Assembly (NCBI GenBank): GCA_034509735.1
Contig: JACGWO010000003.1
Location: forward strand, 12,090,001 to 12,154,000
Source of the DNA: Sesamum alatum
Taxonomy: Eukaryota; Streptophyta; Magnoliopsida; Lamiales; Pedaliaceae
Reading direction: 5' to 3'
DNA: 64,000 nt
The position numbers were made by a program, and so were the translations under genes. Numbering within the stretch: position 1 is the first letter of the stretch; every line of letters begins with the position of its first letter. The notes beneath the pieces were generated by a model. That model was given only the letters and a program-made list of their open reading frames with translations, made no database searches and was not told where the DNA came from. This document shows positions 22,601 through 39,324 of the stretch, one piece after another.

Positions 22601-25265
22601 AGAGCCTAATTAAATAAAATGATTGGATAGGATAATTTGAAGAACTTTATCCAATGCTCACTTTTCTGGTTTAGTGGTGTGATTTATTAATCATAAAGTA
22701 GGTGATTGTTTACATTGTATGACAAATATTGTGGATTAAGCATCAAAATGCAAAATTGTCCTTTGGTTGATATTTTTAAACTTTAACTACTTTCAAAACT
22801 CATCAATGTGTAGTGGCGTATTATATATATATATATATGTGTGTGTATGTGTAAAAGCAACTATGAGGTTGAAATTGGGCTGCCCAAGATCACTTCTCAC
22901 ACCCCAAGGTGTGATGAGTTATTGGGATTTCTCTTGGTGTGTACTAACTCCCCTTGATTAGGAGCGGGTCGCAATCATGAAAAATAAATGGTTGATAAAC
23001 TTGAATTGACCCAAATATCCAGCAATATCTGGGCTAATCAACTAAAGTAAATGGCCCCTAAGTTTATTATATTGTAAGCTTGTTAGTCAAATTATTATAT
23101 AAATTTATTTTGTGGTTTTAACTACTTTTCTTCTAATTATTTTTTTATTATAAATTTTTGTTTGATTTAAAGGTCCAGGATTGGTCATGCATGAAAATGA
23201 TTGGGATGATTCTTGATCGGGCTTTCCTAGACTGATCCGCAGATCGTGGCCTGGCCGGGCCCGGCCCTATATGCACCTTGAATTGAAACTAAAATAAATA
23301 AATTTTCTCATTATTGTGTTGCACCCACATTTACGTTGAATTCTATTTTGTATACATGCAGTGTCATGGAGACAACGAAGGAGTATATTTCCAGGGCTGT
23401 CGCCACAGTTGTTGATCATTTAGGTGGCATCTCAGCTAATCTTGAATACTGTCTTTGTAAGAGCAGTTCAATACCTCAAACAGAAGATAGAATTGATATG
23501 TTGAAATTGGTTAGAACCACCACTTCCGAAACTTTTTCAGTAATATTTTAGATGGAACCTTCTTATTTCTCTGAAAAAAAGACTAGTCATTAACGAGTTT
23601 TTGTGATGTCAACAGAGAATTGGGACATGCCAGCAACAGTCTCACAAACTTGCACTAGAAAGATTTTACTGGACTGCCGATTTCTCGAGACATCACTGTC
23701 GCTATATATTGCCACGTAATAACTTGAAATTGTGTTTCAAGTTTGTTCACTCGAATACATTGTTTATGATAATCTACAATCACATGATTTCAGATGTTTC
23801 TTTTGTTTGTGACCAGCTTCAGAAGATTCTTTAACCAAGAATGTCGAATCCAGGTGATCAACTTTAAAATACTACTTTTTTTATATTGAAAGTTTCACTT
23901 CGTCACTTTCACTTACCCTCTCTCAAAACGTTAATACACGTAATTTCTTTTAAATAAAGGGTTTAATGCAATTTACCTCCCTATAATATTGTAAATGAGT
24001 AAATTACGCTCTTATGAAAAAAAAAAAAAAAAAACAATACCTCCCTATATTATTTAAAATGGAAGGGGGTAAATTGCTCCATTTTTAAAAAACACGGGAG
24101 GTAAATTGATTAATTTTAAAAAATACAGGAAGGTAAATTGCTATTTTATTTTTCTTAGGGGGTAATTTGCTCATTTGCTTTATCTAGGGAGATAAATTGC
24201 TCCATTTTTAAAAAATACGGGAGGTAATTTAATTAATTTAAAAAAATACAGGGAGGTAAATTGTTATTTTATTTTTTTATGGGATAATTTGCTCATTTAT
24301 AACATTATAAGGTTGCTTGCATTTTTTTCTTTAAATAAATATAAAGGCAGTACGATTCCTTAACTTAATAAAAGAAGCTTACTGTTGGTCTTGTCGGTGG
24401 TCGCATTGCCCTTTATTTCAGTGTAAAATTCGGAAAAACAAATAAGATTGGATGATTAAGAGGTTGTAAGTACTTGTATTAGAGTGCTCACAATAATGCA
24501 GGTGTACTGAAGGAGACGTTGAGGCAGAGGGCGAAAGACCAAATCAGTTTGAGACGGAGGAGCCGCTATTTTTGCACACTTATAACTGCAAACCGTCTCT
24601 GCAAGTTGAGAACTCAAAAATGGATACGGTGAAAAACAGCGAATGTTTACCTCTAGGTAATACAATCTGAAATTCACTGAATTAATTCCAATATCAACAT
24701 TCTCTAATATTTCATTTTTTTGCTTTTTGCTCATAGTGCTTCCAGTACATGATCGCCTAGCAATATTGCCAAAAGCCGAGCAATCAACATTCCAGTTTCA
24801 GGTAGGATTCTTTCTTTGTTAAGTGACGAGCAGATCGCTCTTGATGATAACATAACAAGGGAAAAATGCAAGCAATTCTCCGGTGATATTACAAATGAAC
24901 AAATTACCCCCTATGAAAAAATAAATAGCAACTTACCTCTTTGTGTTTTTTAAAATGAAGCAATTTATCCCTTGTATTTTTCAAAATGAAGCAATTTACC
25001 TCCCTAGGCAAGGAGATAAATTGCTTTATTTTACAAAACACATGGGGGGTAAATTGCTATTATTTTCATAGGAGAATAATTTGCCCATTTACAATATCAC
25101 CTAAAATTAGATTGCATTAAACCCAACATAACAATGATGCGTACCTTGTTGTATGACTCGATGCAGGAAGAGCAAAAGCTAAAACGCAATATGATAAATT
25201 GGAAAGTGATGCAGAACAAAGACATCACGTCGCTTATTCGGCGTGGCAAACAAATTCTTACTTAG
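16651..25265 (+). CDS. ABIL: ABI1-like (ABIL) SCAR/WAVE complex subunit, 8 exons
   Basis: Exons joined by reading frame and GT-AG signals: 16651-16731, 16821-16903, 23362-23509, 23616-23715, 23817-23853, 24502-24656, 24737-24801, 25167-25265; 768 nt, 255 residues, stop TAG. Exon 2 encodes LREFSSQVYQAADYCE, exon 3 ATVVDHLGGISANLE, exon 4 ends HHCRYILP and the last exon ends SLIRRGKQILT. This arrangement (SAAEYFE..., VDHLG..., short HKRYILP-like box, basic C-terminal tail) is that of plant ABIL proteins, which in the SCAR/WAVE complex promote ARP2/3-driven actin branching. It looks closest to the shorter, divergent ABIL4/5-like members. Intron 2 (16904-23361, 6.46 kb) is filled with transposons. 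The exon 1 donor (AA|GTCCGT) is weak and the least certain junction. Confidence 0.88.
16935..17168. mobile_element. Foldback MITE, 'CAATTTACC' family, copy 1 (ABIL intron 2)
   Basis: The left end TTTAATGCAATTTACC... and the right end ...GGGGGATTACTTGCATTTTT are imperfect inverted repeats, and the interior contains TTTACC/GGTAAA phrases in both orientations. It is about 230 bp. Related copies lie at 23960-24335, 24865-25120 and 25575-25810. Confidence 0.65.
17848..17990 (+). mobile_element. Helitron-like fragment, 5' end only
   Basis: It begins TACTATTATATAAAAGAAACCCC and matches the 5' half of the 290-bp Helitron-like family, in + orientation. The 3' CTAG end is absent. It sits next to the left arm of the inverted repeat. 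Confidence 0.5.
18403..18685 (-). mobile_element. Short non-autonomous Helitron-like element, copy 2
   Basis: In minus orientation it starts TCTATACTATTATATAAAG and ends GGAACGGCGTGCCACAACAGCTAG followed by T, the TC...CTAG structure inserted between A and T. On its left is a truncated copy of the same family (about 18250-18402). On its right (18686-18860) the distal half is repeated almost exactly, ending in a second AGTATAGAT. Confidence 0.65.
18686..18860 (-). repeat. Tandem partial duplication of the Helitron-like element
   Basis: About 170 bases repeat the right half of 18403-18685 (AACTTTGGAAGTTAAATAAG, ...TATCGGTTGAAGGGCATATT) with few differences, then end in AGTATAGATAGTATAGAT. It looks like a local duplication and not a separate insertion, since no CTAG end is present. 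Confidence 0.6.
19490..20442. mobile_element. 0.95-kb foldback element in ABIL intron 2
   Basis: The left end TTTCATCCACTGAGTATAGC matches the reverse complement of the right end ...CTATAGTTAGTGGATGAAA. Pairing continues for roughly 300 bases per arm, for example GATGTGGCAATTACATGACT near 19687 against AGTCATGTAATTGCCACATC near 20223. The centre is AT-rich and non-coding. Confidence 0.75.
20493..20774. mobile_element. Foldback MITE in ABIL intron 2
   Basis: The ends GGGATAATTAC and ...ATAATTATCCC are inverted. Interior phrases GTTTACACAAACCACCCC and GTGATTTGTGTAAAT also pair. It is 282 bp, non-coding, and starts about 50 bases after the 19490-20442 element. Confidence 0.6.
21317..21645. mobile_element. 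Possible CACTA-like MITE
   Basis: It starts CACTATAAGAAAATAGGATATTAG, close to the plant CACTA terminus (CACTACAAGAAA). The text GGGACGGATTTTTT is mirrored by CCCGTCTCTAATAGGATTTCTATTTTTT near 21610-21638. The right terminus is degenerate, so the end is uncertain. Confidence 0.4.
21646..22562. other. Intronic AT-rich sequence, no gene seen
   Basis: Part of ABIL intron 2. There is no open frame of note and no repeat boundary that I can define. Confidence 0.5.
22563..23058. mobile_element. Tourist/Harbinger-like MITE in ABIL intron 2
   Basis: The termini GGGGTCGATTACTTT and AAAGTAAATGGCCCC are imperfect inverted repeats. The element is flanked by TAA on both sides (22560-22562 and 23059-23061), the TWA-type target duplication of Harbinger/PIF elements. 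It is 496 bp with no transposase. The 44704-45977 element has matching left and right ends. Confidence 0.6.
23960..24335. mobile_element. Foldback MITE, 'CAATTTACC' family, copy 2 (ABIL intron 5)
   Basis: It begins TTTAATGCAATTTACCTCC and ends near ...AAGGTTGCTTGCATTTTT. The interior contains repeated GGAGGTAAATTG / CAATTTACC phrases, and the central part looks internally duplicated, making this the longest copy. It lies between exons 5 and 6 of the ABIL gene. Confidence 0.65.
24865..25120. mobile_element. Foldback MITE, 'CAATTTACC' family, copy 3 (ABIL intron 7)
   Basis: The left end ATGCAAGCAATTCTCCGGTGATATT and the right end AATATCACCTAAAATTAGATTGCATT are inverted. Interior TTTACCTCC and GGTAAATTGC phrases identify the family. 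It sits 63 bases after exon 7. Confidence 0.65.
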
Positions 25266-25574
25266 ACTATGGAGCATTTTTGTTCTCGATAGTTTGAGCC
25301 TTTGAGGCGGTGGAGTTTAATTGTAACCATATTTTTGCTTTGAAAAGATTCTGAGCTTTTCAGATTATTGTTTCCCGGTGATGTGAAGTTTGACAGACTG
25401 GAATTACCCCTTCACTTGAGTTCATACTAAGGACAAAGGGGGCTTATATCAAAGTACAAAGACTGGATTTGGGGAGATGAATCCTACTTTCGCCCGTTTC
25501 AAATATGGAGACTGATTTTTACAGATTTGCCACAAATTTCATGCATCACCAGAAACCCTTAGGAAAGAAATTGC
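25266..25574 (+). other. Presumed 3' UTR and downstream flank of the ABIL gene
   Basis: No frame or repeat seen. It is rich in T with TTTGTTCTCG and TTGTAACCATATTTTTGC phrases. A polyadenylation site cannot be fixed from sequence alone. Confidence 0.35.
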
Positions 25575-25810
25575 AAGCGATCCTCCTGTGATATTGTAAA
25601 CGTGCAAATTACTCCTATATAAAAAATAAAATAGCAATTTACCTTCATGAGTTTTTTAAAATGAATTAATTTATCTCCTCATGTTTTCAAATGGAGCAAT
25701 TTATATCCCTAGACCATTTTAAAGAACACAGGAAGATAAGTTATAATTTTTTTTATAGGGATAACTCGCCCATTTACAATATTATAATAAGGTAAATTGC
25801 ATTAAACTTG
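25575..25810. mobile_element. Foldback MITE, 'CAATTTACC' family, copy 4
   Basis: It begins TTGCAAGCGATCCTCCTGTGAT and ends TAAGGTAAATTGCATTAAAC. The termini are inverted and the interior shares the family text. It lies just downstream of the ABIL coding end. Confidence 0.6.
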
Positions 25811-25984
25811 AAAACGTTACTTTCGTCAATATGATTTTCATCCTCTATTTGAATTCATGTTTTGATTTCCTACCAGTTCTAGGAAATACAACAGATCAAA
25901 GGCACGATTGCCATCAGCTGATTGGTGGCATCATAGCGAACCTCTTTTGAGCACATGACCTCGGATCTCTTCCAGCGAACTTTC

Positions 25985-26667
25985 TGTTGGGAAAAGACAA
26001 TAGGTAATTCATAAATATAATGAATTTACATATAAAAGATTTAATTAATCACATAAACACATAATTATGAATTGAATTAATATTTAGCAGTGAAGTATAC
26101 CGATTCACATATTCAAATTTGGCTTGTCTACAAATCCATGTCTTGATTGGATCACATCGTCTTTCTCATTATCTTAATTAAAGATCACCCCATGTACATA
26201 TTCAAGATCATTCCACGAACGTCTTCAAGATCGCCCCAAGTTTGATCTTGCTTCAAGTATTGTGGAAACCACAAATATGCATTGCTTGCCTTTGTGGATT
26301 ATTACTAGAATAATCTACTCGTTTACACACTTAAAATCCAAGGAGTCTATGATGATGCTTCAAGGAAAAACATTGGGAGAAAATAGAGAGACTATTTGGA
26401 TAGAGTATACTTGGGTGAGTATCTGAGTTGTGATCAACTCATTTGTGGTATTACACTTGTATACATTTGGAGGACAACAAACTCTATAGGGTTTATCTCA
26501 TATGAGTCCTTATAAGAACATGTATTTGGGAGACCACAAACTCTATTAGATAGAATTTATTCTACACGAGTCTTTATCCCAACATTGAGTTGAGAGACTT
26601 CAAACTCTATATCAACTATAGATGAATATTGGGTCATAGGTCCATAAACCCAACCCCATGTCCAACA
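25985..26667 (-). repeat. Copia-type 3' LTR of a second family (683 bp)
   Basis: In minus orientation it runs TGTTGGACATGGGG...CTTTTCCCAACA, with TG...CA and matching TGTTGG/CCAACA ends. Just outside, the minus strand reads ATGAGTGGGATA, a PPT-like sequence directly before the LTR start. This makes it a 3' LTR with a short piece of internal sequence (to about 26800). No partner LTR is in the window. Confidence 0.6.
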
Positions 26668-26799
26668 TATCCCACTCATACATATTTGACTTAATCTTCG
26701 TATACCCATCATCTCAATTTCTCAATTTCACGTTCTTTCCTTCATACAGAAAATGAGGCGTGCGACCAAGCAAGAAAGTATACAAAGTCATTAATGAAT

Positions 26800-27735
26800 G
26801 AAATGGTACAGTTCGGGAACGCGATGGAAGCGTAAAAATAAAATATTTAATTAAATTGGATTAAAGAGGTGTTCCTTTGATATTCCTAGGCGTTCAATAT
26901 TATAAAACACAAAAAATAAAAACAATACAACATGGGACATAAAATGAAAAAGGATATGAAAATTCAACCATGGATTTTACCTTTCGATTCGTGTTTTCAA
27001 TATTGGACGGTTTTGTTTTCAATTCAACAATCGAATTAATACAACTCCTATCGAGGTCCAGTATATTTTTTTATTTAATGCAATTAAACAAAATCTCATA
27101 TGTCTATTTTAATCTAATTAAAAATATAAATTCAAGCACACTTAATTAATAAATCCAATTTATTAATTAATCAAGCACAATCGCACTAATTAATAAATTT
27201 AATTTTTCAATTAGACAAGCACAATTACTAATTAATTAGTCCAACCAATTAATTATCGAAGCCCTATTTAAATTATTCTAATTAATTTAAAAGGCTTAGC
27301 CCAAATTCAACTAATCCAATTAATTAAATTTTGGATCATTCTTCAAATGAATTATCCCAAATAAATGATTCAAGCACTTATATTTTCCATGAATTAATTT
27401 AATTCAATTATATTAATTCATTTATTCTAGAATTAATTCTAAATTAATTCAATCACTTCCACAATGATTTGTGTGTGACTCTTTAGGTTCAGCCTCAACT
27501 AAACTTGGGCTTGTTTCTAACATAATTAAATAATTAAATCTAATTATTTTTTATTAACTATTAATCAGAATCCCCCGTCATTAGAGGTGGCCGTCTAGTA
27601 ATAGTCTATGACATTAGAGACTAGATAAATGTTGGCATGAAAATTTTGGCTTTTGAGTTCCATTCAGGTACGATCCTACCATCAATCGTCTCTCGATCTA
27701 AGTCTAAGGCATAGAATTGACGTATGTTCCCTTCT
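26800..27735 (-). repeat. Divergent, truncated LTR of the 2.2-kb copia family
   Basis: The left part (GGGAACGCGATGGAAGCG near 26817, GGCGTTCAATATT near 26890) recalls the LTR end. The conserved block is clear at 27465-27510 (GATTTGTGTGTGACTCTTTAGG), followed by the GGTGGCCGTCTAGTAA phrase and GTACGATCCTACCATC. Between these landmarks it has diverged to AT-rich text like that at 58430-58760. Confidence 0.6.
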
Positions 27736-28139
27736 TGGACTAGAAATAGCTCGAAATATGTCTATTTTGTGGTTGGCAATCTTAGGCCGACTTTCTACGC
27801 ATGATAAACCGTGAGTTCTGCAAGGATCCTAGCTGTATATTGATACGGTCATAAATTATAAAAGAGAGTTTCCCAATTCGAGGAGGGAGATCGCTCCAGA
27901 AATTAAAGAAAGAAGATGAAGATTTCTTTGAAATTGTTCTCTGCCTTTTCATTTATTTATTGCCACTACATATAGTGCCAATGTGCTAGTACAAACATCT
28001 TTCTTAAGGGAGGATCTTGTGCCACTTGACTAAATCCTAAATAATAAAGACAATACATCCTAACAACCAAACCAAATATAATAATCTTATCATCTATATA
28101 ATAATAATAATAATAATAGTGAACTATTGAATCTTCTAC
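27736..28139. other. Intergenic sequence, nothing identified
   Basis: No frame or bounded repeat seen. There is a short ATA/ATT microsatellite at about 28098-28118. Confidence 0.5.
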
Positions 28140-28480
28140 TTGAGCCTCTTCCTAATGAGCCTATCATGTATTCTATATGATGATCAACAAATGGAGACAC
28201 ATGATCATCTATTCCCCCAGTGTCGGTTTTCATGTACGTGCTTGCAGATTGTTCAAAGGAAGATTTGGATGAAGTGGCCACACCTTGGGTGGGGGGCAGG
28301 CATTGCATGGGCGAGTAGGAGATTTAGGGGAAAACATGTTCTCAATTATGCATATCGTGCTACTTTAGCCTCCTTGGTGTACAACATCTGGCAAGAACAG
28401 AATCGTAGGCAGTTTCAAAGTTCTTCAATCATGACATAAAGGGTGGCTTCTATGGTCTTGGAGCAAGTCAGGCTTTGGAT
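28140..28480 (+). pseudogene. L1-type LINE ORF2 C-terminal fragment
   Basis: A 99-codon frame contains ETHDHLFPQCRFSCTC, PHLGWGAGIAWASRRFRGK and YNIWQEQNRRQF. The first part is the cysteine/histidine zf-RVT segment, and the last is the IW.ERN+R.F ending typical of plant L1-clade ORF2 proteins. Nothing of the reverse transcriptase lies upstream, so this is a 5'-truncated remnant. Confidence 0.7.
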
Positions 28481-28547
28481 TTTGAGTGACTCTTTACAGC
28501 ACAACTTGCAAACTTCTGTACTTTATAAATTATGGCCAATGTTTTTA

Positions 28548-29847
28548 AACTCGGATCGGACAAATCCGTTTGATCAGTCGGATCGGAAATTGGACCTATT
28601 TTCGGTCTGAATATGCTTACAAAATCGGTGCAGGTAAAATTCGGTATAAACCGGTCAAAACTTAGGAAAACCGGCTAAAACTCTGGAAAATCGGCCAAAC
28701 TCGGGACCGCTCAACCGGATTATGTTAAGAAGAAAGAAAATTAAAAAAAAAAACAGAAAAAACACTTGTGCGGCGGCTATGCAGTCGCCCATCTTGGCGG
28801 CGGTTGGAGGTGGGGGCGTAGTAGGTGGATGGGTGATCGATGGTGGCGACGTCGAGAGCAGTTGGAGATCTTGAGATGGATATCTAAAAAATGGGGAAGA
28901 AGAGGAAAGGGAGGAGACCTTTGGGCTTTGAGAAGAAGAGGGAGGGCTTTTTGAGAAAGAAGAAGAGAGACATATTAGTTGCATTTTGAGAGAGAGAGAT
29001 GTCAACGGCACATTTTAAGAGAGAAGAAGGAGACTGATCAAATTCTAAAAACAACAATGGTAACTAATAAAATTAATAATAATTAAAAGAATAATTAATT
29101 ATGATTATAGAGGGAGAGGGAGAAAATGCCCAGCCCCATATAATTTCTTTAATCTTATATCTATACTTATTACATAAAAGAAACTCTTTTTTTACTCACA
29201 AACGACAATTAATGACATCATCACACTATTTTTTTATAATATAAAAAATAACCGTCAACTGATATGATAACTACTTTATTCAACTTTTTAAATTTTATAT
29301 TAATTGATAAATTAGGTTTTTTTTCTTTACTGCTTTTTTTTAGTGTAATGTGTTAGTTTATATATTTTACTCTTATTTATAATATATTTTAAAGCTTCAA
29401 AAAATATTTATTATATGCACGCAGGGATGACATACCATGACGGCTATTGATCATTAATTATTTCTTTAATTTATTATTTATATTAGTTATTATTTAATAT
29501 TTTGTTAATTATAATTAATATATAATAAATTTGGAGATTTTAAATTTTAAATTCTTGTTACTTTGAATTTTGATTTAATCTTGTTTCTTTCAAGAGGTTT
29601 GTGATTTTTTATTATTAAATCATTATAGATTGTATTTATTTATAAATTATATTATTTTTATAAAATATTCTTATAAATTATATTTATTTAATATGTTAAT
29701 ATATAACGTAATGATATATTATATTTATATAATAAGATTTGGGAAAATTGATTTTTTTAATTCGATCCGACCGATCGAACTAATGACCCAATAATCTAAT
29801 AACTTGACTCGTTCAATCACCGATTCGATTATGAAAATATTGATTCG
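28548..29847. mobile_element. TIR element with GGATCGG-rich ends, carrying an inserted Helitron-like element
   Basis: The left end ATGTTTTTAAACTCGGATCGG and the region near 29765-29847 (GATCCGACCGATCG...CGATTCGATTATGAAAATATT) are imperfect inverted repeats. This resembles a common plant hAT-like MITE type whose ends are rich in CCGGACCGG-style repeats. The interior is AT-rich and holds the Helitron-like element at 29160-29446. No transposase is present. Confidence 0.45.
29160..29446 (+). mobile_element. Short non-autonomous Helitron-like element, copy 3
   Basis: It starts TCTATACTTATTACATAAAAGAAAC and ends with ATGCACGCAGGGATGACATACC...GGCTAT. It matches the 290-bp family, here in + orientation. 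The expected CTAG terminus has changed to CTAT. Confidence 0.55.
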
Positions 29848-30196
29848 GGCAAATTGCATGGTAACTACGGGTTTGCTTTGTCGTAGTAGATGTAATGTTG
29901 GTCATTTTAATTTAATGAAGTTTACATTCCAAAAGAAAAATAAAAAAATAGAGGAGAGCCCACAGATCGCCGCGTCAGCTCGTTGTAATTGCGGACAAAC
30001 GGTCAGTCAAATTATGCTCCGGTTTCGGTTCCAACCGCCCACTGTTTCCTTTCCCCTCGCTCACGCTTTAACATTCTTGTTCCTGCCCCGCTACCCCACG
30101 CATTCACTTCACATCGAAGCTGAAGAGTAACCAGAAGCAAGCGTCACTTTGACACAAAAACTCTCTTCTTTTCTCAAGTTTCTGAAAATCTGAAGG
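29848..30196 (+). promoter_or_regulatory. Upstream region and 5' leader of the aminotransferase gene
   Basis: The last 60-70 bases before the start codon are rich in CT and A (CACAAAAACTCTCTTCTTTTC), typical of a plant 5' UTR. A pyrimidine-rich, more GC-balanced stretch at 29990-30110 fits a core promoter region, but I cannot point to a convincing TATA box. Confidence 0.4.
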
Positions 30197-36518
<6,322 letters not shown>

Positions 36519-36799
36519 ATCAACCGTTTCAGGGCTCGTAACGAGCAATTTCTTTTGCTCTTCACATGATTTAACTTCTTAATAAGATGAAATGGGATTT
36601 TATATTGAGTCTCACACTTTCTCTACTTGAATTCGAGACTCCTAACAAATTTATGCTTTTGCTAAATAAATACCGCTGTGGCTGCGTACTATCTTGCCTT
36701 AATAGACCTCCTTGGTTACTGAACTACATCAGAAATGCTATTTTCATTTCAACTTGGGTTGCTGGAGCATTTATATGGGATTACTGAACTAAGAGCAAA
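36519..36799 (+). other. Presumed 3' UTR of the aminotransferase gene
   Basis: Non-coding, T-rich sequence after the stop codon. AATAAG and AAATAAATA near 36578 and 36664 are candidate polyadenylation signals. The AT-rich Helitron-like region begins at its right end. Confidence 0.4.
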
Positions 36800-36869
36800 T
36801 CTATGTATATATAGCAAAACGAAGTTTGACCAAATCTATGTATATATAGCAAAACGAAGTTTGACCACA
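36800..36869. repeat. 35-bp tandem duplication at the Helitron-like 5' end
   Basis: TCTATGTATATATAGCAAAA and the following GTTTGACC text occur twice head to tail with no difference over 34-35 bases, so the duplication is recent. Confidence 0.85.
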
Positions 36870-38950
36870 TTTGAGTTAATTTTGACTCAATATTAATTTT
36901 TGATAATTTTGAATTTATTAATTACAAAGAAAAAATCTAATTGGTTAGAAATTTCATATATTTAAATTAAAAATAAATTTGTATTTATCTAAAAATTCCT
37001 ATCTCCAAAATTAGTGTTTATCTATAATAGATTTTATCTAAATTAGGATACTAATCTAATTTGAATTTATTTTAAACAAATTCAAATTTCAGGATTACTT
37101 TTTTATCATAAAAAATATATATCTTATCACTAATCATTTATTTTTATTTTAATCATATATTTATTATTCACTAAACTTATATGAATCAATTGATATAGCT
37201 CATTCAATAAATTCTTAATTTAATTAATTAGGTAAAATCATTAATTTTTACAATTTATATATTTCATCATATTTCTATGATATTTTTTTATTGGTTCATT
37301 ATTACTAATAAAGTCAGTTATTAATTTTATTCAAATTAATATTTTTTGTTTTTCTTAGTTTATTTATTAGATTTAATTTTTAATGTTTAATTGTTATTCA
37401 TGTTTGAAAAATCATAGATCACTGCTATTTAAAATTTATGTTATAAAATATATTTTGCCATCTTCTCCCATATGAGCATCCTTTGTGAAATAATTTTGTG
37501 AATGTTGTTCTATCAAAATTTTAATGTTAAATATATTGCAAGCTTCATAGGTTTGAATTTATTGCAATACAAAGGGTGGTCATACTTGATAAATATATGA
37601 ATTTTTTAATTTCAAATTTATGTATAATTTTTTAAAAAATAAAGGCTTGTCAAAGTATAATATGATATTATACTTTTCATGTAAAACGCAACCTGATACA
37701 GCAGTACTAGCTTATATTCCTGATGCATTACCATTTTTTTTTTATTCTTTTGCTTTTTGATGTCCAATTTCACATTACTTATGTATTTTTCTTTTGTATT
37801 TTAGTTAATTTTCTTCTCTTCATTTCTTAAATATTACATGATGGAGAATTACATGATGTATTCTTATATTTACTTCTTAAAAATTTTGTAATTCTATAGT
37901 CTATTTATTTGCTCTTATTAATAATTTTTCTATTTAAATATTTATCATTAGCTAGAATAATCTAGTCATATTATTTTATTTTTAATTTCATAATTTCATT
38001 CAATCAAAATCATGATTTCTTTACTTGATCACTAAATAAATATATATATATTTTTATCTGATAATAGTTTATCAACATCTTTCTTTTTCAATTTAAATTA
38101 GAATAAGTAAATTAAGATTTTGCATTTATTGCCATGTTATTTAGTTTATACGTTTTATTTGTATTAAAGTGCTCCAATTTTTCAAATCCCCATCATTAAA
38201 TTTCATATTTATTTATTTAAAACTCTTATTGAATGATGGTATAGAATATATATATATATATATATTGTGATATATCCTCCACCAAATTTCCTTCATCCAT
38301 TTCTTGTATTCAATGATGTTTTTGTATAGTTTCATATTAATTTTTCATTCTTAATTAGGTATACGTTATCTTCTTTTCATAAACTATGTAAATATATATA
38401 TTTTTTCATTGTCACTATCTACCTATTTTCTAATTTAGAAGTTCATGGTAGGAACTTCAACCTAATAGCATGAATTATTCATTAAAAAGTAATTCAATTA
38501 TTTTAGAGTATGTATCATAATTATGGGAACAAACCCAACTACTAAAAATTCTTTATAAGGCGTATTATTACTATTGTATCTTACATTTGTACCCTATCAA
38601 ATCTTTTTATTGTATATATGTATTGTTAGCATAAAATTTAAAAGTATAAATATATTTACTTTTTATTAGTTTCAATGCTAGCTGTTATAAATTAATTTTT
38701 ATGAAGAAAATTAAAAAATAATATAATAATAGTCTTTTCTTTTCCTTTAAGAAATTGGATTACAAAAGAAAAAATTTATTGTGAATAATATTTTTTCTAA
38801 GAAAATTTCATTTATTTCATAGAACAAATATGATGGTAACTTATACTGAAAATATATTAATTGATTAAGAAAAGAGATATAGTATTTGAAACTCATAAAA
38901 TAATTTTTTTCAATATCTAAAATATGATAATATGCTATGATTATTTTAAA

Positions 38951-39324
38951 AAGGGTAAATTACATTTTTCATTCGAATTATGTCTGTTTTTATACTTTGC
39001 CATCTTTTTTTTTTTTTTTTTTTTGTCAACTTACGATCTCAACTTTACGAAATTTGCACTTTGTCATATGTAGTCTTTTTTCATTCAAATTTTCTGCCGA
39101 GAAAACATCACGTGCAGTGCACATGCTGGAAAAACAACACTGCATTGCCCTTGAATATCATATGTACACTTCATGTGCTGTTTTTCGTATAGAAAAATCA
39201 ACTAGAAAACGATCATATATATCAAAGTGCAAAATTTTCAAAGTTGAGACGGTAAGTTGACACAGAAAAAATTTAAATGACAAAGTGTAAAAATGGGCAT
39301 AATTCAGATGTCAAATTACCCTTT
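38951..39324. mobile_element. Foldback MITE
   Basis: The ends AAAGGGTAAATTACATTTTT and ...ATTACCCTTTT are inverted. Inner phrases TTTTTATACTTTGCC / CAAAGTGTAAAAATG and CAACTTACGATCTCAACTTT / AAAGTTGAGACGGTAAGTTG also pair. It is about 374 bp. The 107-codon frame across it is a by-product. Confidence 0.65.

Noticed and set aside
28655..29011. 118-codon minus-strand frame, serine/proline-rich
   Set aside because: It is low-complexity (CT/GA-rich) sequence inside a TIR element with no recognisable motif and no antisense gene structure.
38937..39260. 107-codon + strand frame
   Set aside because: It coincides with a foldback MITE and includes a long phenylalanine run from a T tract.
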